A stretch of 40,680 nucleotides of DNA. Origin: Nostoc sp. CMAA1605 (GTDB lineage Bacteria; Cyanobacteriota; Cyanobacteriia; Cyanobacteriales; Nostocaceae). The DNA lies in the NCBI RefSeq assembly GCF_021596505.1, contig NZ_PJIZ01000054.1:1-40680 (forward strand), in the 5' to 3' direction. The notes below the pieces were generated by a model. It saw only the letters and a list, made by a program, of their open reading frames with translations, was not told the DNA's origin and did not search any database. This document shows, one piece after another, positions 18,254 to 26,995 of the stretch (the first letter of the stretch is position 1; the number at the start of each line of letters is the position of its first letter). The position numbers and the translations under genes are program-made.

Positions 18254-19051
18254 TTTGCTTCCTGAACTCCCGCACGTAATTTTACTGAGATAAAACAAGG
18301 CAAATTCTCGCCAATTCGACAATTTGAATTCATTAATATCCAGTAGCCACATCTATTTTTGTATTATTTGTTACTATTTTTTATAGTGACAAGAGTAATA
18401 ATACTGAAAATATTAGAAAATCAGAGATAATTATGATAAGAAATTTGTATATCAAATTCCATCAAATTGCGAATTGGAATGATAGATTTTGATGAATTCA
18501 AATGATGGGAGTGCAGGGAACTAAAAACTGAAAACCCTTTCTGAGCAAAGAGCTTGAACAATATTGCCTCAAAAATATTATTGTCTAGCAAAAAAGCAGA
18601 CGATAGTTTGTACGGTTGTTTTTTAGGGAATAATCAACGTAAAGTCTCGTGTTGAGAAGACGGATCTGGTAGAAAACCCTTGAAGATATCTACAGCAGGG
18701 GGCATAGCTTTTCCAGAAGTCTTAGTAAGAATTGCTTACAACGACTTTTTTCTGAGAGAATATCATGTATTTTCCAGCTAAACCGTCAACAGTAACAGGA
18801 AACTAGGACAAATCTGGAAGTAACACACTGTGTGAGGGGGTGAGGAGTCGAACGGACAAGTCAGCATAGCAACTTTTTAAGTTTTGCTAACAGGTGTGAA
18901 CTTGTCTAAATCAGAGAAGCAGGTTAATCTTGCGTAAGTATCTCTGGTAAGAAGTGATCTTGATCTATCGTCTGATGTGATCTAGATCGTTGACTAGTTC
19001 CAACTGAAAAATCTAGGTCAGTTAAGCGCTATTGATCATAGGAGGTCGTCT
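18254..19051 (+). promoter_or_regulatory. Long structured leader before the LysM/M23 gene
   Basis: 798 bases without a gene. Three consecutive stem-loops are visible. The first (18665..18717) has nested pairings TCTGG:CCAGA, AAAA:TTTT and CCCT:AGGG. The second (18855..18906) has outer GACAAGT:ACTTGTC and inner TAGC-AACTT:AAGTT-tt-GCTA. The third (18912..18946) has CAGAGA:TCTCTG. All are on the sense strand and end 100 bases before the TTG start, so a cis-acting leader RNA is plausible. I could not match them to a known riboswitch. The ribosome site is AGGAGG at 19040..19045. Confidence 0.5.
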
Positions 19052-21385
19052 TTGAAACGAGCATTGAAAAAAAGAGTGAAGGCTGTGTTGAACAATACCC
19101 CTAGCAGCGATGATGCCCCAGTGGAGCAACTAAACGTGGCTAACAATGATGCTAATCGCCGCGCCCGTAGACAAGCAGCCATGATTGGTTTAGCCCTGTC
19201 AATGGGAGCAACCAGCCTTTTGGTGACTCGGCAAAGCGATCAAGCCCAAGCAGCAGCACCTGTAGGTAGTCAAAAAGCGGCCTCAACGGTTTCTGCTGCA
19301 TCTGATAAAGAAGTGAAATTTGCTCCCACCAAGCTAGGGACTCCCGTAGTCTTATCAGCAAGTGTGCCAGAGAATCCTGTCATCGTTGAACCAACAGCAG
19401 TTTCACAGTTGCCTGGGCTTGAAGCTAAATGGCAAGTTTTGGCCAGTGGAATGTCTGTCCCATCTTCAACATCAGAAAATCCTTCCCAAAACGTTACAAC
19501 TAACAAAACTTCCATAGAAGACCAGCAAGAGCAACTGACAGCACCACAGCCAGCGCAATTGACCCCAGAACAGCTGGCTCAAGCTAACAGTGCGAATGCT
19601 GAACAAACTGCATTTATCAAAACACAACCACAAACAGAAGCAACAGAGAGTGCAGATGAAAGTGGTGAAATTAATGCCCAATTAAAGGCACAGCAAGAAT
19701 TTGCACTAACTCGCCTACAAGAAAAATCGAACCGTTTAAGAAAAAGTCTGGCGGAGTTGCGGTCTGAGGAGTCAAAAGAGTTATCAAAAACTACCTTTGA
19801 GTTGAAGCAGCCAACAACAATAGCCAATCAGCTGCCTCCCCTCAACACCCAAGGTACAGTAATTGAACAGTCGCCAACACTCACTGACGGTAGTCAAGAT
19901 AATCTGGCCACAAGTGTAAAACAACCACAAGCCATTACTATTCCCGTGCAGCAACCAGCAACAACTGCACCAATAGTGACACCAAAAATCACAGCACCAT
20001 CGTCACAAGGGACTTACGAAGTCAAACCAGGGGATACCCTAGCGGCGATCGCTAATCGATATAATACTTCCATTGCAGAAATAGCCAAAGCTAATGGCAT
20101 CAGCAATCCCAATCAGCTACAAATTAGCCAAAAATTGGTGATTCCTACCGCTCCAGTTAACAGCCGTGCCATCCCACAAAACCCAACAAACGCGCAATAC
20201 AACATCAACTCTCCCATAGCTAGTTTCCCCGTCCAACCCACTAGCATCAACTCCCAGCCATTCACTTCACAAACACCTGTTCTTGCTGATAACAGCAGTG
20301 TAGATAACAGCAGTGTGACTGTCCCAACCACAGCACCAGCAGCACCGCAAACCTTAGCACCTGATGTTGTTGAGCCAGAAACAACTGCCAACGAACCAGA
20401 AGTTCAAGGTGTAGGTGGTGATACCCCAATTCCCAGAGCTTTTGTTGAAATCCAAAAGCCCAGAAAGTCATCTGATAGAGTAGCTAGAGCTAAAAACGAA
20501 AGACTCCGCAACCTACAGGCAGAAATTCAGCGACTACAACGCAAATACCGCACTCAGCAAGCTGGGAACAATACCACACCAGAAAGAGAAGATGCAGCCA
20601 TACCTATTCCTGTATCAGCTCCTAATGGTGTAGCCACCTCTAGACCCGTTTCTAACCAAGGAAGCGTTGCTATCCCCATTACTGTCCCCACTCCCATTAC
20701 ACCTGGTTATGCTAATGAACCAGTGAAACCAGAATTCCGAGCAACTCTTCCTTTAACCGACGAGTCAGTTAACCCAGAATTCTTGCCTAACAGTGGAGCC
20801 AGTCAACTTGCACCATCTCGTAACACCAACCGGACACGGATAGCAACCCCCCCATCTGGTGTGAGTGCAAATGATTCCTTGGGTAGAATGCGTGGAACTA
20901 CCGTTTCTCCTTCTGTTAACAAGCTACCGCCATTAGCAGCTGTAGACCAGTATTTACCTCGTTCCATCGACGAAAACACACCCCCACCCTCGAATTCTTC
21001 TGTAGCCTACATTTGGCCAGCGAAAGGTGTACTCACATCTGGTTATGGTTGGCGTTGGGGAAGAATGCACAGAGGTATTGATATTGCCAATGCTGTAGGT
21101 ACACCAGTGTTTTCATCTTCTGACGGTGTCGTTGAGAAAGCCGGCTGGAATAAAGGTGGCTATGGCAATCTTGTAGATATTCGCCATGCCGATGGCAGTT
21201 TAACTCGCTACGCCCACAACAGTGCCATTTTGGTACAAGTAGGTCAACAAGTACGCCAAGGTCAGCAAATTGCCAGATTAGGTAGCACCGGCTTTAGCAC
21301 CGGGCCACACCTGCACTTTGAAATTCATCCCACAGGTAAAGGTGCAGTTAACCCCATAGCAATGCTACCTGCAAACCGCATATAG
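19052..21385 (+). CDS. LysM and M23 peptidase domain protein (peptidoglycan hydrolase or NlpD/EnvC-like activator)
   Basis: A 777-residue envelope protein. A basic N-terminus is followed by a hydrophobic segment at about 43-60 (a signal anchor). A Gln/Glu/Lys-rich coiled coil lies at about 205-245. LysM is at about 321-365 (YEVKPGDTLAAIANRYNTS to QKLVIP), then a long Pro/Thr/Gln-rich linker with a second short coiled coil near 480. The C-terminal M23 domain covers about 650-770. Zinc ligands are intact: HRGID (H673, D677) and HLHFE (H753, H755), so it may be an active endopeptidase, not only an amidase activator. In filamentous cyanobacteria such proteins act in septum and cell-cell junction remodelling. 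The start is TTG 19052, fixed by AGGAGG six bases upstream. Confidence 0.87.
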   Translation: MKRALKKRVKAVLNNTPSSDDAPVEQLNVANNDANRRARRQAAMIGLALSMGATSLLVTRQSDQAQAAAPVGSQKAASTVSAASDKEVKFAPTKLGTPVVLSASVPENPVIVEPTAVSQLPGLEAKWQVLASGMSVPSSTSENPSQNVTTNKTSIEDQQEQLTAPQPAQLTPEQLAQANSANAEQTAFIKTQPQTEATESADESGEINAQLKAQQEFALTRLQEKSNRLRKSLAELRSEESKELSKTTFELKQPTTIANQLPPLNTQGTVIEQSPTLTDGSQDNLATSVKQPQAITIPVQQPATTAPIVTPKITAPSSQGTYEVKPGDTLAAIANRYNTSIAEIAKANGISNPNQLQISQKLVIPTAPVNSRAIPQNPTNAQYNINSPIASFPVQPTSINSQPFTSQTPVLADNSSVDNSSVTVPTTAPAAPQTLAPDVVEPETTANEPEVQGVGGDTPIPRAFVEIQKPRKSSDRVARAKNERLRNLQAEIQRLQRKYRTQQAGNNTTPEREDAAIPIPVSAPNGVATSRPVSNQGSVAIPITVPTPITPGYANEPVKPEFRATLPLTDESVNPEFLPNSGASQLAPSRNTNRTRIATPPSGVSANDSLGRMRGTTVSPSVNKLPPLAAVDQYLPRSIDENTPPPSNSSVAYIWPAKGVLTSGYGWRWGRMHRGIDIANAVGTPVFSSSDGVVEKAGWNKGGYGNLVDIRHADGSLTRYAHNSAILVQVGQQVRQGQQIARLGSTGFSTGPHLHFEIHPTGKGAVNPIAMLPANRI

Positions 21386-21423
21386 CAAAGGCTGTTTTCT
21401 ATTGGATTACCATCTTATTTTTC

Positions 21424-21453
21424 AGGGGGAGTTAGTTTAGCTCCCTCTTTTTT
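21424..21453 (+). terminator. Rho-independent terminator after the LysM/M23 gene
   Basis: An 8-bp stem, AGGGGGAG paired with CTCCCTCT (one G-U), loop of nine bases, followed by TTTTTT. It lies 38 bases after the stop codon, in the right orientation. Confidence 0.85.
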
Positions 21454-21457
21454 CGTT

Positions 21458-21625
21458 GGGCAGGGGGCATGGGGCATTGGGCATCGGGCATGGGGCATTG
21501 GGCATCGGGCATTGGGCATCGGGCAGGGGAAGAAGGGATTTCCTACTCATTACTTCTTACTTCTTACTCATTACTCAGCACGGGCTAAACGCCCCGCTTC
21601 CGCTAACAGCACTCAGCACTCATCA
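21458..21625. repeat. STRR arrays (GGGCATT/GGGCATC, TACTCAT types) and a CGGGCTAAACGCCCCG element
   Basis: GGGCATT/GGGCATC units to about 21530, then degenerate TTACTTC/TTACTCA units, a GGGC-taaac-GCCC mini-hairpin element (about 21579-21611), and AGCACTCATCACTCA units that enter the minus-strand rsmH gene and encode its last residues and stop. Confidence 0.8.
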
Positions 21626-22521
21626 CTCACCACTCTCTCTGCTATTCTCAGTTTGGCAGAACGCGATCGCGGATTTTCTGAAATTTCTGCTTCTGTGGCA
21701 ATAATTGGCTTTTTCGTCAAAACTTTTAATAGGGGTGAATTGCGTAACCCGTGCTTAACTAAACGGTCTTCTAAGCTGTGGAAACTAATAATGGCGATTC
21801 TTCCGCCAGGGACAAGGGCTTGGGGTGCTTTCTCTAAAAAAGTTTCTAGGGACTTTAACTCATCATTGACTACTATCCGCAAAGCTTGAAACACACGGGT
21901 AGCCGGATGGATTCTACCATAGCGGTATTTAGGAGGCACACAAAATGCGATCGCCTCTGCTAATTCTGTAGTGGTGTGGAACGGTCTTTTCTCAACGATA
22001 CGTTTAGCAATACGTCTTGATAATCTTTCCTCGCCGTATTTAAAGAAAATATCCGCTAATTCTTTTTCATCCCATTCATTAATTACATCAGCTGCTGTCA
22101 AAGATTGCCTTTGATCCATTCGCATATCTAAACTAGCGGTGTGACGAAAACTAAAACCCCGTTCTGGCGTATCTAAGTGATAGGAACTTACGCCCAAATC
22201 CGCCAAAATTCCCTCAAAACTAGCCCCAGAAAATTGATAATTAGCAAAATTGCTGCGAACAAACTTCACCCGTTCCCCAAACTCTGCTAACTCCTTTCTT
22301 GCTGCATTTAAAGCATCCTCATCTTGGTCAAGGGCTGTTAACTTTATATCTGGTGCAGTCGCCAAAATTAAACGACTATGACCACCGCCACCCACCGTGA
22401 CATCAAGGTAATTTCCTCCTGCACGTAAACCTAAACCTGTAATTACTGCTTGCGGTAACACTGGTAGATGGGAAAACGTCGGTTCTGCAATAGTGGGTAA
22501 ATCAGTAAAATCAGAAGTCAT
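21613..22521 (-). CDS. rsmH: 16S rRNA (cytosine(1402)-N4)-methyltransferase RsmH
   Basis: A 302-residue methyltransferase (MraW family) that acts on the 30S P-site base C1402 using SAM. The N-terminal [10 protein letters not shown], the SAM motif [38 protein letters not shown] and C-terminal [13 protein letters not shown] are all diagnostic. In many bacteria it heads the dcw cell-division cluster; here no mraZ, ftsL or ftsI neighbour is seen. The final residues SDEC and the stop come from the TGAGTGC repeat, downstream of the conserved [14 protein letters not shown] end, so the core is intact. Confidence 0.92.
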   Translation of the reverse strand: MTSDFTDLPTIAEPTFSHLPVLPQAVITGLGLRAGGNYLDVTVGGGGHSRLILATAPDIKLTALDQDEDALNAARKELAEFGERVKFVRSNFANYQFSGASFEGILADLGVSSYHLDTPERGFSFRHTASLDMRMDQRQSLTAADVINEWDEKELADIFFKYGEERLSRRIAKRIVEKRPFHTTTELAEAIAFCVPPKYRYGRIHPATRVFQALRIVVNDELKSLETFLEKAPQALVPGGRIAIISFHSLEDRLVKHGLRNSPLLKVLTKKPIIATEAEISENPRSRSAKLRIAERVVSDEC

Positions 22522-23183
22522 TAGATTGAGGACAAAAAATAGATAATTACAACAGAATAGAGTTATCAGAATTGACTATTTATCTTTGATACTTAGCTAT
22601 TGAGTTTAGGTTTGATTGTGGGAATGATTAGTATTTAAAATCAGCACAATTAGTGTACATATAAATCTACTGCATAACGAGCGATCGCACGAATCATCAT
22701 CATTTAGCATTGGAATAACAGATACACAACATCTACAATCATCTATTTATTACTGACTGCAAACAAAATTCCAGTCAAAATTCAGAATATATAGAAGTAG
22801 TTTTCTGGTAAATTCAAATTGAGTAGCCAAACAAATTCTCCACTATCAAAAGTGATTAATTATTAGTCAACAATCAACATTTACTCCACTTTCCCCCACT
22901 GCCTCAACTCATCATCCCCAGGGAGATGAAGAAATCCCGTGGCTTAATTTATTGGATATCAAGCTTTCCTATAATAATTGAAGAAGTGAAACAAAATGCA
23001 ACATCAACAAAACGTCCTCATCTGCCCCCATCTCTCCAACATACTCCCGTATGGGTAATAAATGCCGGGTTTGCCCCAAAAATATTGCCTCTACGAACAT
23101 GAGCTTGGCAGACACGAAAACTCTTGTCTGGATGGCACTCAGCGATTCAATTCACTTTTTTCTAATGGGAGAACACGGAATTT
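22522..23183. other. Divergent intergenic region rsmH / ndhH
   Basis: 662 AT-rich bases, with one HIP1 site (22681) and a small CAGACA:TGTCTG hairpin at about 23113-23134. It must hold the promoters of both divergent genes, but I cannot assign boxes. GGAG at 23168 is the probable ndhH ribosome site. No gene, RNA or repeat array is visible. Confidence 0.55.
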
Positions 23184-24368
23184 ATGGCGAGAATAGAAAC
23201 CCGCACTGAACCAATGGTGCTGAACATGGGGCCACACCATCCCTCTATGCACGGGGTTTTGCGGTTAATTGTCACTTTAGATGGTGAAGATGTCGTTGAC
23301 TGTGAACCGGTGATTGGCTACCTACACCGAGGTATGGAAAAAATTGCCGAGAACCGTACCACCGTTATGTATGTCCCCTACGTGAGTCGTTGGGACTACG
23401 CAGCTGGGATGTTTAACGAAGCTGTCACCGTCAACGCACCAGAAAAATTAGCAGGTGTGGCTGTACCAAAACGCGCCAGTTACATCCGCGTCATCATGTT
23501 GGAATTAAATCGCATTGCTAACCACCTGCTGTGGTTTGGCCCATTCCTAGCGGACGTAGGCGCGCAAACTCCCTTCTTCTATCAATTCCGCGAACGGGAG
23601 ATGATCTATGATCTATGGGAAGCCGCCACAGGCTACCGTATGGTTAACAATAACTACTTCCGCGTTGGTGGCGTAGCGGCTGATTTACCCTACGGCTGGG
23701 TAGATAAGTGCATGGAATTCTGCGATTATTTCTTACCCGTCGTTGATGAATACGAAAAATTAGTCACCAATAACCCCATCTTCCGTCGTCGTGTTGAAGG
23801 TATCGGTACTATTACCCGCGAAGAAGCAATTAACTGGGGATTATCTGGCCCCATGTTACGGGCTTCTGGCGTGAAGTGGGATTTACGGAAAGTTGACCAC
23901 TACGAATGCTACGACGACTTTGATTGGGACGTGCAGTGGGAAACTGCCGGTGATTGCTTGGCGCGTTATATGGTGCGGATGCGCGAAATGCGTGAATCTG
24001 TAAAAATTATCAAGCAAGCCCTCAAAGGACTCCCCGGAGGCCCTTACGAAAATCTAGAAGCCAAACGGTTAGCAGCCGGGAAAAAATCTGAGTGGGATGC
24101 TTTTGACTACCAATACATCGGGAAGAAAGTTTCTCCCACCTTCAAAATGCCCAAAGGGGAAATTTACGCCCGTGTAGAAAGCGGTAAAGGCGAACTGGGG
24201 ATTTATCTGGTTGGTGATGACAACGTCTTCCCCTGGCGGTGGAAAATCCGTCCAGCAGACTTCAACAACCTCCAGATTTTGCCTCATCTGTTGCGCGGTA
24301 TGAAGGTTGCTGATGTCGTCGTGATTCTCGGTAGCATCGATGTGATCATGGGGTCTGTTGACAGATAG
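23184..24368 (+). CDS. ndhH: NAD(P)H-quinone oxidoreductase subunit H (NDH-1, 49-kDa homologue)
   Basis: A 394-residue NdhH, the thylakoid NDH-1 peripheral-arm subunit next to the quinone site and the last Fe-S cluster, used in respiration and cyclic electron flow. It begins [20 protein letters not shown] and contains [15 protein letters not shown] (R49), [52 protein letters not shown] and the C-terminal [10 protein letters not shown], all as expected at full length. It stands alone, as ndhH often does in cyanobacteria, and is followed by a strong hairpin terminator. The MidA-family methyltransferase about 950 bases downstream may be functionally linked. Confidence 0.97.
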   Translation: MARIETRTEPMVLNMGPHHPSMHGVLRLIVTLDGEDVVDCEPVIGYLHRGMEKIAENRTTVMYVPYVSRWDYAAGMFNEAVTVNAPEKLAGVAVPKRASYIRVIMLELNRIANHLLWFGPFLADVGAQTPFFYQFREREMIYDLWEAATGYRMVNNNYFRVGGVAADLPYGWVDKCMEFCDYFLPVVDEYEKLVTNNPIFRRRVEGIGTITREEAINWGLSGPMLRASGVKWDLRKVDHYECYDDFDWDVQWETAGDCLARYMVRMREMRESVKIIKQALKGLPGGPYENLEAKRLAAGKKSEWDAFDYQYIGKKVSPTFKMPKGEIYARVESGKGELGIYLVGDDNVFPWRWKIRPADFNNLQILPHLLRGMKVADVVVILGSIDVIMGSVDR

Positions 24369-24396
24369 TTAGCTTTTCTCCATTGCTGTATAAGAT

Positions 24397-24435
24397 TTGA
24401 GAACCCCGATTTTCTAAGAAAATCGGGGTTCTCAA
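24397..24435 (+). terminator. Perfect 18-bp hairpin after ndhH
   Basis: Perfect 18-base arms (left arm from TTGAGAACCCCG to ATTTTC) around a three-base loop TAA, followed by an AT stretch with TTTTA. It starts 28 bases after the ndhH stop. Similar GAACCCCGATTTT hairpins recur in Nostoc-type genomes (from memory), so it may be a dispersed element serving as terminator. Confidence 0.82.
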
Positions 24436-24674
24436 TTTTAGTAATTCTCAACAATAATTATTAATTTTTAATTAATTATCAGTACATTTCTACAAAAGTT
24501 ATATAAATTGGGATTGCAGAGCATACATTATATAAAGTTTTATTTAGTATTGATTATTTAATTCTAGCAATATTAAATTTACCTATTTAAGTAAGTTTAT
24601 ATTTGAGCGATAGAATCGAATGAATTACTATATAAAACTAACCAAACTAACTGAATCTTATAAATTCGAGAGTT

Positions 24675-25244
24675 GTGGCAATTCATTCTCACGCAGAATT
24701 TGATCCTAGCTCAAATACATCTACAGAAGAGGGCTTACAAAAAGTTCTCCATCGTCTTGTCAATAAGATGCAACGAGACGCATTAATTCGACAAACGACA
24801 ACCCAATTAAGAGAACACCTGCAAGTAGATCGCGTGGTTTTATACTACTTTTACTGGCAATGGCATGGACAGGTGACATTGGAAGCCGTAAGCTCAGAGC
24901 GATTTTCTATATTGGGTTCAACAGGGCAAGATGAGTGTTTTAACGAGCAGTATGCAGCGTTGTATTTAGCTGGTAGAATCAAGGCGATCGCTGATATTGA
25001 AACCGCCCCAATTACGCCTTGTCATCGAGATTTTCTTCGCAATTTACAAGTCCGGGCTAATCTAGTCGCACCAATTTTGACCAATAGACAATTATGGGGA
25101 TTACTAGTAGCCCATCACTGTCAAGGAACTCATATTTGGTCACAATTAGACATAGAACTCATCCAAGTGGCGGCGCAAACTTTAGCCACATCCCCCTATA
25201 TATTAGGTGAAAGGGAAAAGGGAAAAGGGAACAGGGAACAGTGA
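24675..25244 (+). CDS. Stand-alone GAF protein of the DXCF cyanobacteriochrome type
   Basis: A 189-residue protein that is almost only a GAF domain (about 20-175). It has both bilin-binding signatures: the canonical cysteine followed by histidine in ITPCHRDFL (C116, H117) and a D-X-C-F motif, DECF (D86-F89), that gives a second cysteine (C88). The framing RANLVAPIL, LWGLLVAHHC and DRVVLYYFYW fits the cyanobacteriochrome family. Proteins of this subtype usually bind phycocyanobilin or phycoviolobilin through two thioethers and switch between blue and green/teal states. No kinase, GGDEF or other output domain is attached. The start is GTG 24675. The last ten residues (EKGKGNREQ) come from an AGGGAAA-type repeat. 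Light sensing is an inference from the two motifs. Confidence 0.75.
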   Translation: MAIHSHAEFDPSSNTSTEEGLQKVLHRLVNKMQRDALIRQTTTQLREHLQVDRVVLYYFYWQWHGQVTLEAVSSERFSILGSTGQDECFNEQYAALYLAGRIKAIADIETAPITPCHRDFLRNLQVRANLVAPILTNRQLWGLLVAHHCQGTHIWSQLDIELIQVAAQTLATSPYILGEREKGKGNREQ

Positions 25245-25264
25245 ACAAATGACGGATAATTGAT

Positions 25265-25314
25265 AACCCCTAATCCCCAGTACCCAATCCCCAGTCCCCA
25301 GTCCCCAGTCCCCT
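25265..25314. repeat. STRR array CCCCAGT directly before the midA start codon
   Basis: CCCCAGT/CCCCAAT units that end in CCCCT immediately before ATG 25315. The array replaces any Shine-Dalgarno for the next gene. Confidence 0.9.
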
Positions 25315-26502
25315 ATGAATCTCAATTCTGCACTATATCAATCTATAGCTCATCGCATTCATCACAGTCCCAAACAGCGCATTACCTTTGCTGAATATAT
25401 GAATATGGTGCTATATCATCCCGAATATGGCTATTATTCCAGTAATGCCGTCAACATTGGGTTTAAAGGCGGGGACTTTTTCACCTCAGCGAATCTTGAC
25501 ACAGACTTTGGTGAATTATTAGCCGAACAATTTCTACAAATGTGGGAAATTTTGGGGCAACCTCACCCTTTTATCTTATTAGAAATGGGTGCAGGTCAAG
25601 GATTATTAGCTTTGCATATCCTCAATTACATTCAGCAGCATCGTCCCAACTTTTTCTCTGTGTTGCAATACTGGATTGTGGAAAAATCTCCAGGGTTAAA
25701 ACAAGAACAACAACAACGCCTACATGAGTTTCCCGTATATTGGTATGACTGGGAAGAGATAGCACCCAACTCAATTATTGGCTGTATTTTCTCCAACGAA
25801 TTAGTAGATGCTTTTCCAGTACATCAGTTTATTTTAGAGGCAGGTGAACTGCGAGAAATTTACGTCACACTTCAAACACCAGTTAATACTTCCGTGTCTT
25901 CCACCCCGTCCTTTACAGAAGTCACAGGTGAACCATCCACACCCCAACTAGCAGCATATTTTGATTTAATCGGGATTGATTTACAACGAGGTGGTTATGA
26001 AGATGGCTATCGTAGTGAAATTAATTTAGCCGCTTTAGACTGGTTGAGTATAGTATCTGACCGCTTGCAACGGGGCTATGTGCTAACAATTGATTATGGC
26101 TACCCTGCCAACCGTTACTATAACCCCAGGCGATCGCAAGGGACACTCCAGTGTTACTATCAACATCGTCATCACAATAACCCTTATATTAATATCGGAC
26201 AGCAAGACATCACGGCCCATGTTGACTTTACAGCATTAGAACAATGGGGAAAGTCCTGTGGTCTAGAGAAAGTTGGCTTTACCCAACAAGGTTTATTTTT
26301 GATGGCTTTAGGGTTAGGAAACCGCATTGCAGACCTTTCCTATCAGAAAATAGACCTATCTCAACTACTCAAAAGACGAGAAACACTCCACCAACTAATT
26401 GATCCTACAGGAATAGGTGGTTTTGGAGTTTTAATTCAAAGCAAGGGACTATCCCCACAAGAATGTACTCAACCACTAAAAGGCTTAATTGTGCCACAAT
26501 GA
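25315..26502 (+). CDS. MidA-family (NDUFAF7/DUF185) SAM-dependent methyltransferase
   Basis: A 395-residue protein of the MidA family. N-terminal ITFAEYMNMVLYHPEYGYYSS and GGDFFTSANLDTDFGELLAEQ are the family signature, and LLEMGAGQGLLALHIL is the SAM-binding motif (about residues 89-104). SNELVDAFPVHQF and LTIDYGYPANRYY follow, as in relatives. Eukaryotic NDUFAF7 dimethylates an arginine of the complex I 49-kDa subunit, the homologue of NdhH, and is needed for assembly. Here the gene lies downstream of ndhH with only the GAF gene between, so an NDH-1 role is plausible but inferred. A variable loop (TPVNTSVSSTPSFTEVTGEP) interrupts the core near 185-205. No Shine-Dalgarno is possible, because the repeat abuts the ATG. 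Confidence 0.85.
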   Translation: MNLNSALYQSIAHRIHHSPKQRITFAEYMNMVLYHPEYGYYSSNAVNIGFKGGDFFTSANLDTDFGELLAEQFLQMWEILGQPHPFILLEMGAGQGLLALHILNYIQQHRPNFFSVLQYWIVEKSPGLKQEQQQRLHEFPVYWYDWEEIAPNSIIGCIFSNELVDAFPVHQFILEAGELREIYVTLQTPVNTSVSSTPSFTEVTGEPSTPQLAAYFDLIGIDLQRGGYEDGYRSEINLAALDWLSIVSDRLQRGYVLTIDYGYPANRYYNPRRSQGTLQCYYQHRHHNNPYINIGQQDITAHVDFTALEQWGKSCGLEKVGFTQQGLFLMALGLGNRIADLSYQKIDLSQLLKRRETLHQLIDPTGIGGFGVLIQSKGLSPQECTQPLKGLIVPQ

Positions 26503-26995
26503 AAGGGAGCAGGGAAAAAAAGAGAAACTACCACAGCAAACTTCCAACTAAACATTTCAACTTTTCTCCCCTACACCCCACACCCCTAAAAAATTAAAAC
26601 TCTCTTTAAGAATGCTGTATTAGTAAGATATGGACTAGCATAACAGTGATCGCTATGAAGCACAGTCAACAATCGGAGTGATAATTATGACTGCTCATGA
26701 CCTGTTAATGTTAGTAACACTACTGAGTCCTGGTATCTTACTATCAGTCCTCATTATGGCGAGTTTTGCCGCAGGTGGCTAACTGCTAAATCCGTAATTC
26801 GGGAGTAGAAAAGCTGATGAATACTCAATCACACTTTTTTCTGTGGGCATTTGCCAACACTCAAATTATTATTCAGCACTAGTTAATTTGAGATGGGAAT
26901 CAAGACTGCTACTCCCTGACTACTGAAAACCAAACTATGACAACGCGATGTCTCAACAAAGGACTCGCTAATGCTTTACTCAAGGAAAACAAACA
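26503..26995. other. Intergenic region holding a 31-codon gene
   Basis: 493 bases between midA and the dehydrogenase gene. Apart from the 31-codon ORF, the sequence has a short TACACCCC repeat remnant (about 26570-26586) and complementary GGGAGTAG (about 26801) and CTACTCCC (about 26910) about 100 bases apart. AAGGAA before 26996 is the ribosome site of the next gene. A 21-codon ORF at 26817 is not convincing. Confidence 0.5.
26687..26782 (+). CDS. 31-residue single-span membrane peptide
   Basis: ATG 26687 to TAA 26780..26782, reading MTAHDLLMLVTLLSPGILLS and then VLIMASFAAGG. GGAG lies eight bases upstream (26675..26678), good spacing for initiation. Residues 6-29 form one hydrophobic helix with a Pro-Gly kink. 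The size and look resemble the small single-helix subunits of thylakoid complexes (Psb, Pet, Psa and Ndh types), but I cannot match it to a named one. Its location behind ndhH and the MidA-family gene makes an NDH-1 or photosynthetic complex worth testing. Real-gene confidence rests on the ribosome site and composition. Confidence 0.6.
   Translation: MTAHDLLMLVTLLSPGILLSVLIMASFAAGG

Noticed and set aside
18780..18960. ydaO-type c-di-AMP riboswitch before the LysM/M23 gene.
   Set aside because: GGGGGTGA and TCGAAC fragments recall the consensus, but the order and the conserved 3' block do not match. Kept only as an unassigned structured leader.
26817..26882. 21-codon ORF after the 31-residue peptide.
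   Set aside because: Short, mixed composition, and the GGGAG upstream is not well placed. Chance is likely.
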